Positions 14,626 to 22,494 of a DNA stretch of 24,097 nt are shown piece by piece. The notes below the pieces were generated by a model. It made no database searches and was not told the origin of the DNA. It was given only the letters and a program-made list of their open reading frames with translations. The stretch is taken from positions 1 through 24,097 of the forward strand of contig JBBDSM010000128.1 of NCBI GenBank assembly GCA_040904945.1, in the 5' to 3' direction. The position numbers were made by a program, and so were the translations under genes. Each line of letters opens with the position of its first letter. Position 1 is the first letter of the stretch. This DNA is from JAWLHJ01 sp040904945. Lineage in GTDB: Bacteria; Gemmatimonadota; Gemmatimonadetes; Longimicrobiales; Gaopeijiaceae.

Positions 14626-15783
14626 TCAGCTCGCGGCCGCGTCGAGCGCGCGGCCGAAGTCCGCCTGCAGATCCTCGAGCGCCTCGATACCCACGCTGAT
14701 GCGCACGAAGCCGTCGGGGATTCCCTGTTGCACGCGTTCGTCGGTCGCCATCGATCGGTGCGACGTATGGCGGGGCTGTGAGACGAGCGTCTCCACACCG
14801 CCGAGGCTCGGCGCCGGGAAGGCGAGCTCCAGGGCGCCCATGAACGCATCCGCCGCGTCGCCGCCGCCGTCGAGCACGACCCCCACCATGCCGCCGAAGC
14901 CGGCGAGCAACTCGCTCGCCACCTCGTGGTCGGGGTGGGAAGGGAGCCCCGGATAGACGACGTCGGCCACGCCCGGCCTGCCCTGAAGCCACCGCGCGAG
15001 GCCCAGCGCGTTCCGGTTGTGCCGCTCGACGCGGACGTCGAGGGTGCGCATGCCCCGGTCCAGGAGCCAGGCTGCGTGCGGGTCGAGGGAGGGACCGTAG
15101 AGCTGCGCCATCTTGACGACGCGCTCAATCACTTCGGCCGATCCGGCCACGGTGCCGGCGATCAGGTCGGAGTGACCACCGAGGTACTTGGTGGCGCTCT
15201 GAACCACGACGTCGATGCCCACCGACCCGGCTCGGAAGTTCACGGGCGACGCGAACGTAGCGTCGCACACCACCGGAATGCCCTGAGCATGCGCCAGCGC
15301 GACGACCGGCCGTGGGTCGGGGACGCGCATGGTCGGGTTGGTCGGAAGCTCCAGGTACACGACCCGGGTGCGGTCACGGAGCGCACCCGCCCAATCGCCG
15401 TCGAACGGGTCCACGAACGTGGTCTGCACGCCCCTCCGGGGAAGCTCGGACTCGAGGAGTGTCCGCGTAGCACCGTAGAGCCGGGACGACGCCACGATGT
15501 GATCGCCGGACTCCGTCAGCGCGAGAAAGGTCATCGCGATCGCGGCCATGCCGCTTCCGAGCACCGCTCCGGCCTCCATTCCCTCCAGCGCGGCGATCTT
15601 GCGCGACGTCTGGAGCTGGTTCGGGTTGTTCCCGTAGCGGGTGTAGAGCAGATCGCCGTCGGTCGGATCGGACCATACGAAGGTCGCGCTTTGATAGACC
15701 GGCGGCGCCACGGGCTGTCCCGGCGCACGCTGTGCTTCTCCGGCGTGGATGGCGAGGGTGGCGGGACGACGGGATTCCGACAT
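14626..15783 (-). CDS. Trans-sulfuration PLP enzyme (cystathionine gamma-lyase/synthase family), second copy
   Basis: A 385-residue Cys/Met-metabolism PLP enzyme. Key features are YTRYGNNPNQ (47-56) in place of the more usual YxRxxNPT, LELPTNP (144-150), VCDATFASP with Asp174, and SATKYLGGHSD with the Schiff-base Lys199. Near the C terminus lie SLGGVETLVSQP and HTSHRSM. It shares the fold of the enzyme at 30-1193 but is clearly diverged (for example CDATFASP versus VDNTFASP), so the two are paralogues with possibly different substrates. It starts 41 nt after the STAS-like gene and may be the last gene of the lepA operon. The reaction cannot be fixed from sequence alone. Confidence 0.9.
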   Translation of the reverse strand: MSESRRPATLAIHAGEAQRAPGQPVAPPVYQSATFVWSDPTDGDLLYTRYGNNPNQLQTSRKIAALEGMEAGAVLGSGMAAIAMTFLALTESGDHIVASSRLYGATRTLLESELPRRGVQTTFVDPFDGDWAGALRDRTRVVYLELPTNPTMRVPDPRPVVALAHAQGIPVVCDATFASPVNFRAGSVGIDVVVQSATKYLGGHSDLIAGTVAGSAEVIERVVKMAQLYGPSLDPHAAWLLDRGMRTLDVRVERHNRNALGLARWLQGRPGVADVVYPGLPSHPDHEVASELLAGFGGMVGVVLDGGGDAADAFMGALELAFPAPSLGGVETLVSQPRHTSHRSMATDERVQQGIPDGFVRISVGIEALEDLQADFGRALDAAAS

Positions 15784-15824
15784 GGACTTGGCTCTCCGGG
15801 AAGAGTGGACTCGGGCTGTTTGGC

Positions 15825-16409
15825 TCAGAGAAGATGCTGGACGAGGTGGCTGAGCGCATGTACGCGGCCGGACACAGGGCTCCGGAACGCGACTCTCCGG
15901 CGAACCAGCGCGTCGAGCCATCCCGGCTCGGGCGCGTCGGGGACCGCAGCCGCACCCGGTTCCGGTGCGGGCACGTAACGCAGCCGCTCGAGGTCGAGCC
16001 ACGCGCGCTCCTCCTCGCCCGACCGGTCGCCCAGCAGCTCGAAAGTGTCGGGCGAGGTCTCGGCCACGGCCAGGAGTCCCTGGCGCTCGAGCACGTACTC
16101 GACCTGGTCGCGGTGCGGCTCGTGCACGCCGCGAAAGACGAAGAAGGCCTCGTGGGGATCGGGCTCCAGATAACGCTGGATCAGCTTGGCCACGACCTCG
16201 TCGGCGCACGAGAAATCGAGGATGGCCACTTCCGAGAAGTCGATGAGCGAGAGGGACCGCGGCCCCGCCCCGTGCAGACGGGTTTCGATGGCCATGCGCA
16301 CGGCCCGCCCGGTCGGGCGCGTGACGAGCTGGGCGTAGAGGGACGTCTCGGTGTGCTGGAGCACCTGCCCGACGTCGATGGCGATGGGGTCCACGGGAAG
16401 GTCGGTCAT
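15825..16409 (-). CDS. STAS-like (DUF4325-type) regulatory protein
   Basis: A 194-residue protein. The central pattern SLIDFSEVAILDFSCADEVV (about 54-73) resembles the STAS-like DUF4325 domain, an anti-sigma-antagonist-type fold often found next to HATPase proteins. Ser67 sits where a phosphorylatable Ser/Thr could lie. The region after about residue 120 is acidic and then Pro/Ala-rich (146-162), ending in a basic segment (VRRRVAFRSPVSGRVHALSH), with no domain I recognise. Its ATG overlaps the stop of the upstream STAS-HATPase gene (ATGA, 16406-16409), which argues that the two act together. It has no transmembrane segment, so it is presumably cytoplasmic. Confidence 0.72.
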   Translation of the reverse strand: MTDLPVDPIAIDVGQVLQHTETSLYAQLVTRPTGRAVRMAIETRLHGAGPRSLSLIDFSEVAILDFSCADEVVAKLIQRYLEPDPHEAFFVFRGVHEPHRDQVEYVLERQGLLAVAETSPDTFELLGDRSGEEERAWLDLERLRYVPAPEPGAAAVPDAPEPGWLDALVRRRVAFRSPVSGRVHALSHLVQHLL

Positions 16410-17293
16410 CCTTCCTTCGCCGGCAGAACGATTCCGATCTGGGCGCCAGGAAAGGGCGCGAGCTGCTCGACCATGGGGGGCGAGTCGTCCCAACTCGGGA
16501 CCTGGGCGATGCGCGCCGTTCCGCTGCGCACCGAGATCGAGCCGTTCCACCGCTGAACCTGCCGGCGCATCTGCTGGATTCCCTGACCGCGCCCGGAGTC
16601 CGGGAAGCGCGTCAGCCCGTGGAGGAACGCGGCCTCGAGCGCAGTCGCGTCCGCCCAACGGTCGCCGTAGCGCGCCGAGTGCTGGTCGCCGAGGGAGCCC
16701 CGGAAGCCCCGGCCCATGTCCATGACCGAGATCACCACCACGTACCGTCCGAGCCTCCTGGCCCAGTTGTACGCCTGGGCCGCCACCCACCCCTCGGATT
16801 CGGAGTGCTCCAGGATGTTCTGACAGACCTCGGAGAGGATGACCGAGAACTGCACGACGGCGCTCGGAGGGTATCCCAGCCTCGACGAGAGGATCTCACC
16901 GGCCCCCCGCTGGACCCGGTCCACCACGGAGTGCACATCCGCGTTCGCCGCGATCCGGGTGATCTCGAGGAGGACGTCCGAGCCGCCGGCCGAGGGGCGG
17001 CGGCCGGAGCGTCGGCTCACCTCGAAGACCTCCTGAGCCTGCTCGAAGAAGCCCATGCGCGCCAGGTATCCAGTGACGTCCGAGCTCTCGGGCGGCTCGA
17101 GCCGCGGACGCTCCTCGCTCCCCCGACCGGCGACCGCCCCCGCTACCAGAAGCGCGACCATGCCGTTCGGGTCCACCCAGCGGACGTGGCGCGCATCGAA
17201 GAGCGTGCGCTCCGCATCCAGCCGCGAGACCTCGTCGAAGAATCCGTCGACCGTCTGCTGGTCGAGGGACCCGGGGACCGACACCACCTTCAT
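16406..17293 (-). CDS. STAS domain fused to HATPase (GHKL) ATP-binding domain
   Basis: A 295-residue two-part protein. Residues about 1-100 look like a STAS domain (TLFDARHVRWVDPNGMVALL resembles the STAS core). Residues about 130-290 carry GHKL ATPase boxes: N box SEVCQNILEHS with Glu155, Asn159 and His163; G1 box DMGRGF (192-197); G2 box GRGQG (234-238). There is no HisKA dimerisation domain or phospho-acceptor histidine region, so it is not an ordinary sensor kinase. It fits an anti-sigma-like Ser/Thr kinase or another GHKL switch. It overlaps both neighbours by 4 nt: the PfkB kinase upstream and the STAS-like gene downstream. The fused STAS part suggests an internal or paired regulator. 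Target unknown. Confidence 0.78.
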   Translation of the reverse strand: MKVVSVPGSLDQQTVDGFFDEVSRLDAERTLFDARHVRWVDPNGMVALLVAGAVAGRGSEERPRLEPPESSDVTGYLARMGFFEQAQEVFEVSRRSGRRPSAGGSDVLLEITRIAANADVHSVVDRVQRGAGEILSSRLGYPPSAVVQFSVILSEVCQNILEHSESEGWVAAQAYNWARRLGRYVVVISVMDMGRGFRGSLGDQHSARYGDRWADATALEAAFLHGLTRFPDSGRGQGIQQMRRQVQRWNGSISVRSGTARIAQVPSWDDSPPMVEQLAPFPGAQIGIVLPAKEG

Positions 17294-18291
17294 CTGCGCT
17301 CCTCCACGTGCGAGAGTCGTCCGGCCAGATGCCGGTAGAGACCTCGGGCGCCCCGGTGCCCGACGTTCAGCGCCGCCAGACGGTTCGCCTCCCGCATGGC
17401 GTCTTCCACGGGATCTCCGGCAAGGAGTCGCGCGAAGGTCGTGGCGCCCCAGACGTCGCCACATCCCGTGGGATCACCGTCCATAGCCGCTCCTTCCAGC
17501 GGGACCCGTCCGCTCCGGGAGCGCGGCGCCCGCCGAACCCGCGCTTCGCTTCGCCACCGCATGGGATCCGCCTCCAGGTCCTCGTTCACCACGTACGCCG
17601 CGCCGCGCCCCCCGAGGGTCACGGCCAGGAGCTTCAACTCCGGGCCCATCGCCTCGGCGGCGAGCACCCATGGGTCGCCCGAGGCGCCGAGCCGGCCGAA
17701 CTCGTCCTCGTTCATCTGCACGGCGTCGAAGCAGCGCATCCACGCCACCCACGCCTCGAGGGGACGGGGAACCCGGGTACCCGACCGCGTGATGCCGAGG
17801 AAGAGCGAGTGCAGGTCGGCCCAGCTGGGGCCGTCGTATCCCATATGGAGCGCCCGGGCGGTCTCGAGCTCCATCTCGAAGCCGGAGATGAAGTTGACGT
17901 AGAGCGCGTCGCTCAGCTCCGTGAACGGCGAGAGCTCGGGCCACGTCCATGGCGGCACGCCGCCGCGCATGCGCTCGGTCCGACGCCCCTGCTCCTCGTA
18001 CCGGAGCTCGACGCGGTTGTTGGGCTCGGGCACCACCACGATCCCACGGTCGTCCACCCGGGGGATCTCCAGCAGGAACCGCCGGCCCTCCTCGGCGAGG
18101 TCCCGCCCGACCTTCACGATGGGGAGGATCCGCCAGTCGTCCGGAAGCGCGGCGCTGAGCGCGGAGAGGGCGTAGGCGATGCCGCCCCACTCTTCGACCG
18201 GCTCGCTCCGGCTGTCCCGGTCGAAGATCCGGTCCCAGATGAGCGTGCCGACCACACCGAGGGTGCGGGATGCTTCGGACGAAGGCGTCAT
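17290..18291 (-). CDS. PfkB-family carbohydrate/nucleoside kinase
   Basis: A 333-residue ribokinase/PfkB-fold kinase, which phosphorylates a sugar or nucleoside hydroxyl using ATP. The defining C-terminal motif is DPTGCGDVWGA (273-283), with the catalytic base expected at Asp279; most members have GAGD where this has GCGD. VQMNEDEF (191-198) matches the conserved NxxE region, and TLGGRGA (225-231) the nucleotide-binding part. The N-terminal GG motif is WGGIAYALS (35-43). The substrate cannot be inferred. It overlaps the ROK kinase gene by 4 nt upstream (18288-18291) and the STAS-HATPase gene by 4 nt downstream (17290-17293). Confidence 0.85.
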   Translation of the reverse strand: MTPSSEASRTLGVVGTLIWDRIFDRDSRSEPVEEWGGIAYALSALSAALPDDWRILPIVKVGRDLAEEGRRFLLEIPRVDDRGIVVVPEPNNRVELRYEEQGRRTERMRGGVPPWTWPELSPFTELSDALYVNFISGFEMELETARALHMGYDGPSWADLHSLFLGITRSGTRVPRPLEAWVAWMRCFDAVQMNEDEFGRLGASGDPWVLAAEAMGPELKLLAVTLGGRGAAYVVNEDLEADPMRWRSEARVRRAPRSRSGRVPLEGAAMDGDPTGCGDVWGATTFARLLAGDPVEDAMREANRLAALNVGHRGARGLYRHLAGRLSHVEERR

Positions 18292-19274
18292 GAGCCCAGC
18301 TCGGTCTCGGAGACGAACACCCCCACCGCTCCGATCACGCCGGCCGTCTCCGGAAGCTCCGCGGGCACGATGGTGCAAGCGCGGGCGGCCCAATCGAAAG
18401 CCCGCCGCCGGACCTCCGAGCGGAGCGGGCCCAGCAGATGCTCGCCCGCCCGGGTCACACCTCCCACCAGCACGACCCGCTCCGGGTTCAGCACGTTGAC
18501 GAGGTTCGCGATCCCCGCCGCCAGGAACTTCGCCGTCTCCAGCATGACCTCCTGGGCGTAGGCGTCGCCGCCGACGAGCGCTTCGTACACCGTGAGCGCA
18601 GTGATCGAAGAGAGGTCCCCGTCGACCAATTCCGGAATCGACGATCGATATCCGACCTCGATCCCTTCCCGCGCGCGGGCCGCGATGTTCGGCCCGGACG
18701 CATAGGCTTCGAGGCAGCCGTAGTTGCCGCAGGCGCACCGACGGCCGTTCAGGTCGATCGTCATGTGTCCGACCTCGCCAGCGGAGCCCGAAGCGCCCCG
18801 AACCAGCTTCCCGTCGAGGACGATCCCGCCCCCGATCCCGGTGCCAAGGGTCAGCCCGACCAGGGAGCTCATCCCCCGCCCCGCCCCCATCCACCACTCG
18901 CCGTATGTGGCGCAGTTGGCGTCGTTGTCGAGGGTGGCCGGCATGTCGAGGACTTCCGAGATCCGGTCGCGAATGGGGTAGCCATCCCAGCCCAGGTTCG
19001 GCGTCTCGACGATCACGCCGGCGTCGAGGTCGAGCGGGCCCGGACACCCGATGCCCACCCCGACTACGTCGGCGCGCGTGCCCCCGTGCCGGGCGAGGGT
19101 CTCCTCGATGGCGCCCTCGACCATGCGCGCCACGTCCGCGACCGCCGCGTCGGCGCCCCGTGCGGGCTCCGTCGCCCGTGACCGCAGACCTTCGGGCGGG
19201 CCGCCCTCCGCGGGCACGATCCCGACCACGAGGTTCGTCCCGCCGATGTCGACGCCGACGACCCAGCGGCTCAC
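18288..19274 (-). CDS. ROK-family sugar kinase (glucokinase-like)
   Basis: A 328-residue ROK kinase. The phosphate loop is DIGGTN (9-14), DNDANC (116-121) provides the catalytic Asp118, and LTLGTGIGGG (141-150) is the ATP-binding region. The ROK zinc site is His170 with Cys180, Cys182 and Cys187 (GHMTID, then CACGNYGC). It lacks the N-terminal helix-turn-helix of ROK repressors, so it is an enzyme, most likely a glucokinase or another hexose/N-acylhexosamine kinase. The start is GTG at 19274, 16 nt after the GT9 gene. It is followed by the PfkB kinase with a 4-nt overlap. Confidence 0.93.
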   Translation of the reverse strand: MSRWVVGVDIGGTNLVVGIVPAEGGPPEGLRSRATEPARGADAAVADVARMVEGAIEETLARHGGTRADVVGVGIGCPGPLDLDAGVIVETPNLGWDGYPIRDRISEVLDMPATLDNDANCATYGEWWMGAGRGMSSLVGLTLGTGIGGGIVLDGKLVRGASGSAGEVGHMTIDLNGRRCACGNYGCLEAYASGPNIAARAREGIEVGYRSSIPELVDGDLSSITALTVYEALVGGDAYAQEVMLETAKFLAAGIANLVNVLNPERVVLVGGVTRAGEHLLGPLRSEVRRRAFDWAARACTIVPAELPETAGVIGAVGVFVSETELGS

Positions 19275-19290
19275 GGGCGGCGCTCCGCGG

Positions 19291-20322
19291 TCAACGCGCG
19301 GTCTCCTGGAGCGCGCGCTCGGTCGCAGCGGCGACGTCGTCGATGTCGATGAGCTTCATGCACTCCTCGTGCGCGTCGGCGAGCAGCGTGCCCGCGCCCT
19401 TCCGAGGGCAGTGGTTCCGGTAACAGGGCTTGCAGGGCAGATCGGCACCGGTGACGCCGAAGTCCGGCGCGCCCGTCTGGCGCACCTCCTTCGGATCGGA
19501 CGACCCCCACAGGCTCACGGTAGGGGTCCCCACGGCGCCGGCAAGGTGCATGGGCCCCGTGTCGTTGGTCACCAGGAGGTCCACAACGGCCAGTACGGCC
19601 GCGAGATCGTCGATGCCGGTCCGTCCGCCGAGATCGACGATGCCCGGCGCGGCGGCGGCGACCCGGGCGGTCTGGTCCCGCTCGCCCGGCCCGCCGATGA
19701 CAACCACGTGATCGCCGGCCTCCGCTCGCGCCTTCGCCAGCGCCGCGAAGCGCTCCAGCGGCCAGCGGCGCGCCGGCGCGTTGGCTCCCGGGAAGAGTCC
19801 CACCAGGCGGCGGCTTCCGTCCCGCAGCTCGCCGCTCCACCGCTCGACCAGAGGGCCCGGCACCTCGAGCCGGTGCGAGATCGGCTCCGCGTCCGTTCCC
19901 TGGCCGAGGAGCAGACGGTACTGATTGATCCGGTGGAGGGACCAGAGCTCGGCGGCGTCGATCCGGTCGCGGAGCAGCCAGCCACGCGCGTCGGTCGTTG
20001 TACCGCGCAGCTCGCCAACACCGCCCCATCGGAGCATCCATGCGGCCGAAAAGGAGGGTGTCATGAGCATCCCCCGCTGGTAGTCGCGTCGGCGGAGCAC
20101 ACCAACGGCGGCCCTCCATCCCCGGAAACCCCGCTCGAAGGAGCATACGCGCCCCCGACCCAACGCCATCTCCAGGATCGGCGCGAGGCCGCGCACCACC
20201 AGGACGTCGGACCCCTCGGCCACCAGCGCGGGGAGCGCCAGGACGACATCTCCCAGATGGTTCGGCGCGCGGATGATGGTCGATCGGGCCCGGCCGCCCC
20301 CGGTCTCGGCCACCTCGCCCAC
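19291..20322 (-). CDS. Glycosyltransferase family 9 (ADP-heptose:LPS heptosyltransferase-like)
   Basis: A GT9 enzyme of about 343 residues. The N-terminal strand-turn IIRAPNHLGDVVLALPAL is the family's opening. Later come FPGANAPARRWPLERFAAL and the sugar-nucleotide site TNDTGPMHLAGAVGTPTVSL. Near the C terminus, CKPCYRNHCPRK and HEECM, with spaced cysteines, resemble heptosyltransferase II (WaaF). It probably adds heptose to a lipopolysaccharide inner core at the inner face of the inner membrane. There is no ATG: GTG at 20322 (2 nt after the lepA stop) or GTG at 20313 are both possible, and I list the longer form. It sits between lepA and the sugar kinases, which may supply precursors (inference). 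Confidence 0.85.
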   Translation of the reverse strand: MGEVAETGGGRARSTIIRAPNHLGDVVLALPALVAEGSDVLVVRGLAPILEMALGRGRVCSFERGFRGWRAAVGVLRRRDYQRGMLMTPSFSAAWMLRWGGVGELRGTTTDARGWLLRDRIDAAELWSLHRINQYRLLLGQGTDAEPISHRLEVPGPLVERWSGELRDGSRRLVGLFPGANAPARRWPLERFAALAKARAEAGDHVVVIGGPGERDQTARVAAAAPGIVDLGGRTGIDDLAAVLAVVDLLVTNDTGPMHLAGAVGTPTVSLWGSSDPKEVRQTGAPDFGVTGADLPCKPCYRNHCPRKGAGTLLADAHEECMKLIDIDDVAAATERALQETAR

Positions 20323-20324
20323 GG

Positions 20325-22127
20325 TCAGTCCGAGCCCAGGTTCAGCACCGCCAGGAAGGCCTCCTGGGGGATCTCCACGGAGCCGACCGCCTTCATGCGC
20401 TTCTTCCCTTCCTTCTGCTTCTCCAGGAGCTTCCGCTTCCGGCTGACGTCGCCGCCGTAACACTTCGCGGTCACGTTCTTCCGGAGCGCCTGAACGTTGC
20501 TCCGAGCGACCACGTTGTTGCCGATGGTGGCCTGCAAAGCGACCTGGAACTGCTGCCGTGGGATCAGCTCCTTGAGCTTGCTCACGAGGTCACGGCCGTA
20601 CTCGTAGGCCTTGTCCTCGTGGATGATGACGCTGAACGCGTCCACCGGGTCGCCGTTCAGGAGGATGTCGAGGCGGACCAGGTCGTCCTCGCGGTACTCG
20701 AGGAACTCGTAGTCGAGCGCGGCATATCCGCGGGTCCCACTCTTGAGCCGATCGTAGAAGTCGAGGACAATCTCGGAGAGGGGCAGCTCGAAGTCGATCT
20801 CCACGCGCTGCGTGTCGAGGTAGCTCATCCCCTTGAAGACGCCGCGGCGCTCGTGGCAGAGCTTCTGGACGTTCCCGATGTACTCCGAGGGGCACAGGAT
20901 GCGCGCGAGAACGATGGGCTCCGAAATGCTGTCGATGTTCCCGGGGGGCGGCAGCGCCGTGGGGCTCTCGATCTCGAGCTCGGTCCCGTCGGTGAGGTTC
21001 ACGTGGTACTCCACGTTCGGCACGGTAGTGATGAGCTCGACGCCGAACTCACGGTCCAGCCGCTCCTGGACGATCTCCATGTGCAGGAGGCCCAGAAAGC
21101 CGCAGCGGAAGCCGAACCCCAGGGCCACGGAGGACTCGGGCTCGTACTGGAGGCTCGCGTCGTTCAGCTTCAGCCGCTCGAGGGCGTCGCGCAGCTCTTC
21201 GTACTCGTCCGAGTCCGTCGGGTACAGCCCGGCGAACACCATCGGACGGGCCTCCTTGTATCCCGGCAGAAGCGTCGTCGCACGGTTGTCCGCGTCGAGG
21301 ATCGTGTCACCGACCTTCGTGTCGCCGACCTCCTTGATGGCCGCGACCACGTACCCGACCTCCCCCGGTCCGAGCTCCTTTGCCTGGACACGGCCGAGCT
21401 TCATGTGCCCGACCTCGGTGACCTCGTACCTCGCCTCGGCGTTCCCGAAGGCGATGCGCATGCCGGGCTTAAGCTTTCCATCCACCACCCGTGCCGAGGG
21501 GACGGCGCCGAGATACTTGTCGTAGTAGGAGTCGAAGATGAGTGCGCGCAGGGGAGCCGCCGGATCGCCCTCGGGCGGCGGCACGCGCTCCACGACCGCC
21601 TCCAGGATCTCGGGGATGCCGATGCCTTCCTTGGCGCTGGCCAGCAGCACCGATTCCGGATCCACCCCCAGCAGCTCGGCGATCTCGTCCCGGCGCTTTT
21701 CCGGTTCCGCCCCGGGCAGGTCGATCTTGTTCACCACGGGGATGATCTCGAGATCGGCCTCGAGCGCCAGGAACAGGTTGGACAGGGTCTGCGCCTGCAC
21801 CCCCTGCGTGGCGTCCACCACGAGGATGGCTCCCTCGCACGCCGCCAGGGAGCGCGACACCTCGTAGGTGAAGTCCACGTGCCCCGGCGTGTCGATCAGG
21901 TTGAGCTGGTACTCCTTCCCGTCCGCGGCTTTGTAGGCCATGCGAACGGCGTGGAGCTTGATCGTGATGCCACGCTCGCGCTCCAGCTCGTTGTCGTCGA
22001 GCACCTGCTCGCGCATGCGGCGCTGGTCGAGGGTGCTGGTGCCCTCGAGCAGTCGGTCCGCGAGCGTCGACTTGCCGTGGTCGATGTGCGCGACGATGCA
22101 GAAGTTCCGGATGTTGGCAATTTGCAC
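20325..22127 (-). CDS. lepA: Elongation factor 4 (back-translocase LepA)
   Basis: A 600-residue translational GTPase that acts on the ribosome. G1 is AHIDHGKST near the N terminus, followed by RERGIT, DTPGHVDF and NKIDL. LepA-specific segments include ARPMVFAGLYPTDSDEYEEL and the C-terminal domain ending near KRKLLEKQKEGKKRMK. Length is normal. The GTG at 22127 (VQIANIRNF) was chosen because the family begins IRNFxIIAHIDHGKST just after the start. The open frame continues upstream, but nothing there looks like LepA. No Shine-Dalgarno is visible before it. It heads the reverse-strand cluster that continues with GT9 and the kinases. A weak -10-like TAGCTT lies at 22166-22171 on the minus strand. 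Confidence 0.97.
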   Translation of the reverse strand: MQIANIRNFCIVAHIDHGKSTLADRLLEGTSTLDQRRMREQVLDDNELERERGITIKLHAVRMAYKAADGKEYQLNLIDTPGHVDFTYEVSRSLAACEGAILVVDATQGVQAQTLSNLFLALEADLEIIPVVNKIDLPGAEPEKRRDEIAELLGVDPESVLLASAKEGIGIPEILEAVVERVPPPEGDPAAPLRALIFDSYYDKYLGAVPSARVVDGKLKPGMRIAFGNAEARYEVTEVGHMKLGRVQAKELGPGEVGYVVAAIKEVGDTKVGDTILDADNRATTLLPGYKEARPMVFAGLYPTDSDEYEELRDALERLKLNDASLQYEPESSVALGFGFRCGFLGLLHMEIVQERLDREFGVELITTVPNVEYHVNLTDGTELEIESPTALPPPGNIDSISEPIVLARILCPSEYIGNVQKLCHERRGVFKGMSYLDTQRVEIDFELPLSEIVLDFYDRLKSGTRGYAALDYEFLEYREDDLVRLDILLNGDPVDAFSVIIHEDKAYEYGRDLVSKLKELIPRQQFQVALQATIGNNVVARSNVQALRKNVTAKCYGGDVSRKRKLLEKQKEGKKRMKAVGSVEIPQEAFLAVLNLGSD

Positions 22128-22265
22128 GGAAAGGAGTGCCGAATGAGGGAACGATGGAGTCCGAAAAGCTAACGCACCGGTTGAGCCCCTCGAAGTGGCC
22201 AGGCCCGGAACGAGGCGCGGGGATCCGCCCTCGCGCCTGACAGTCGGTGAACCCGTAAGCCCCTG

Positions 22266-22288
22266 ATGGGCAACGACTTGTTGCCCAT
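22266..22288. repeat. Perfect inverted repeat ATGGGCAAC / GTTGCCCAT
   Basis: Nine-base arms (22266-22274 and 22280-22288) with a 5-nt spacer, GACTT. It could be an operator for a dimeric regulator or an RNA hairpin in the leader of the lipoprotein gene. No T tract follows, so a terminator is unlikely. Confidence 0.75.
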
Positions 22289-22397
22289 ACCATCCGCACT
22301 CGCTCGACCGGTTCCCGGATCCCCCCCGACCCGGTCGCGAAGGCAGCTCCCGCTCCGCCTCCCCCGCCGGTACGCCCCTTGCTTTCCAAGAGCTTGC

Positions 22398-22424
22398 CCC
22401 GGTCGACGTCCAAACGTCGCCGGG
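22398..22424. repeat. Eleven-bp hairpin with a single bulge
   Basis: CCCGG-T-CGACGT (22398-22409) pairs with ACGTCG-CCGGG (22414-22424) around a CCAA loop, leaving one unpaired T (22403). It lies about 70 nt before the lipoprotein ATG. Not followed by T residues on either strand. Confidence 0.7.
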
Positions 22425-22494
22425 AGCCATCGGATTCGCCGGATCCTCGCTGGCGGCCCCCCAAGAACCCAATGAACGAATCACGGAGTCACTT

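Larger units (their letters stand above)
22128..22494. other. Divergent intergenic region (367 nt) with inverted repeats
   Basis: No gene is supported here. It separates lepA (reverse) from the lipoprotein gene (forward). The left part holds a weak lepA promoter candidate: minus-strand TAGCTT (22166-22171) and a poor -35 TTCGAG (22189-22194), 17 nt apart. The right part holds three inverted repeats: 22266-22288, 22305-22337 (7-bp arms CGACCGG/CCGGTCG, 19-nt loop) and 22398-22424. A ribosome-binding CGGAG lies at 22484-22488. No clear forward promoter was found, and none of the hairpins is followed by a T run. Confidence 0.6.

Noticed and set aside
20619..22172. Open plus-strand frame of 517 codons inside lepA
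   Set aside because: It is the complement of the conserved lepA gene and shows no independent domain.
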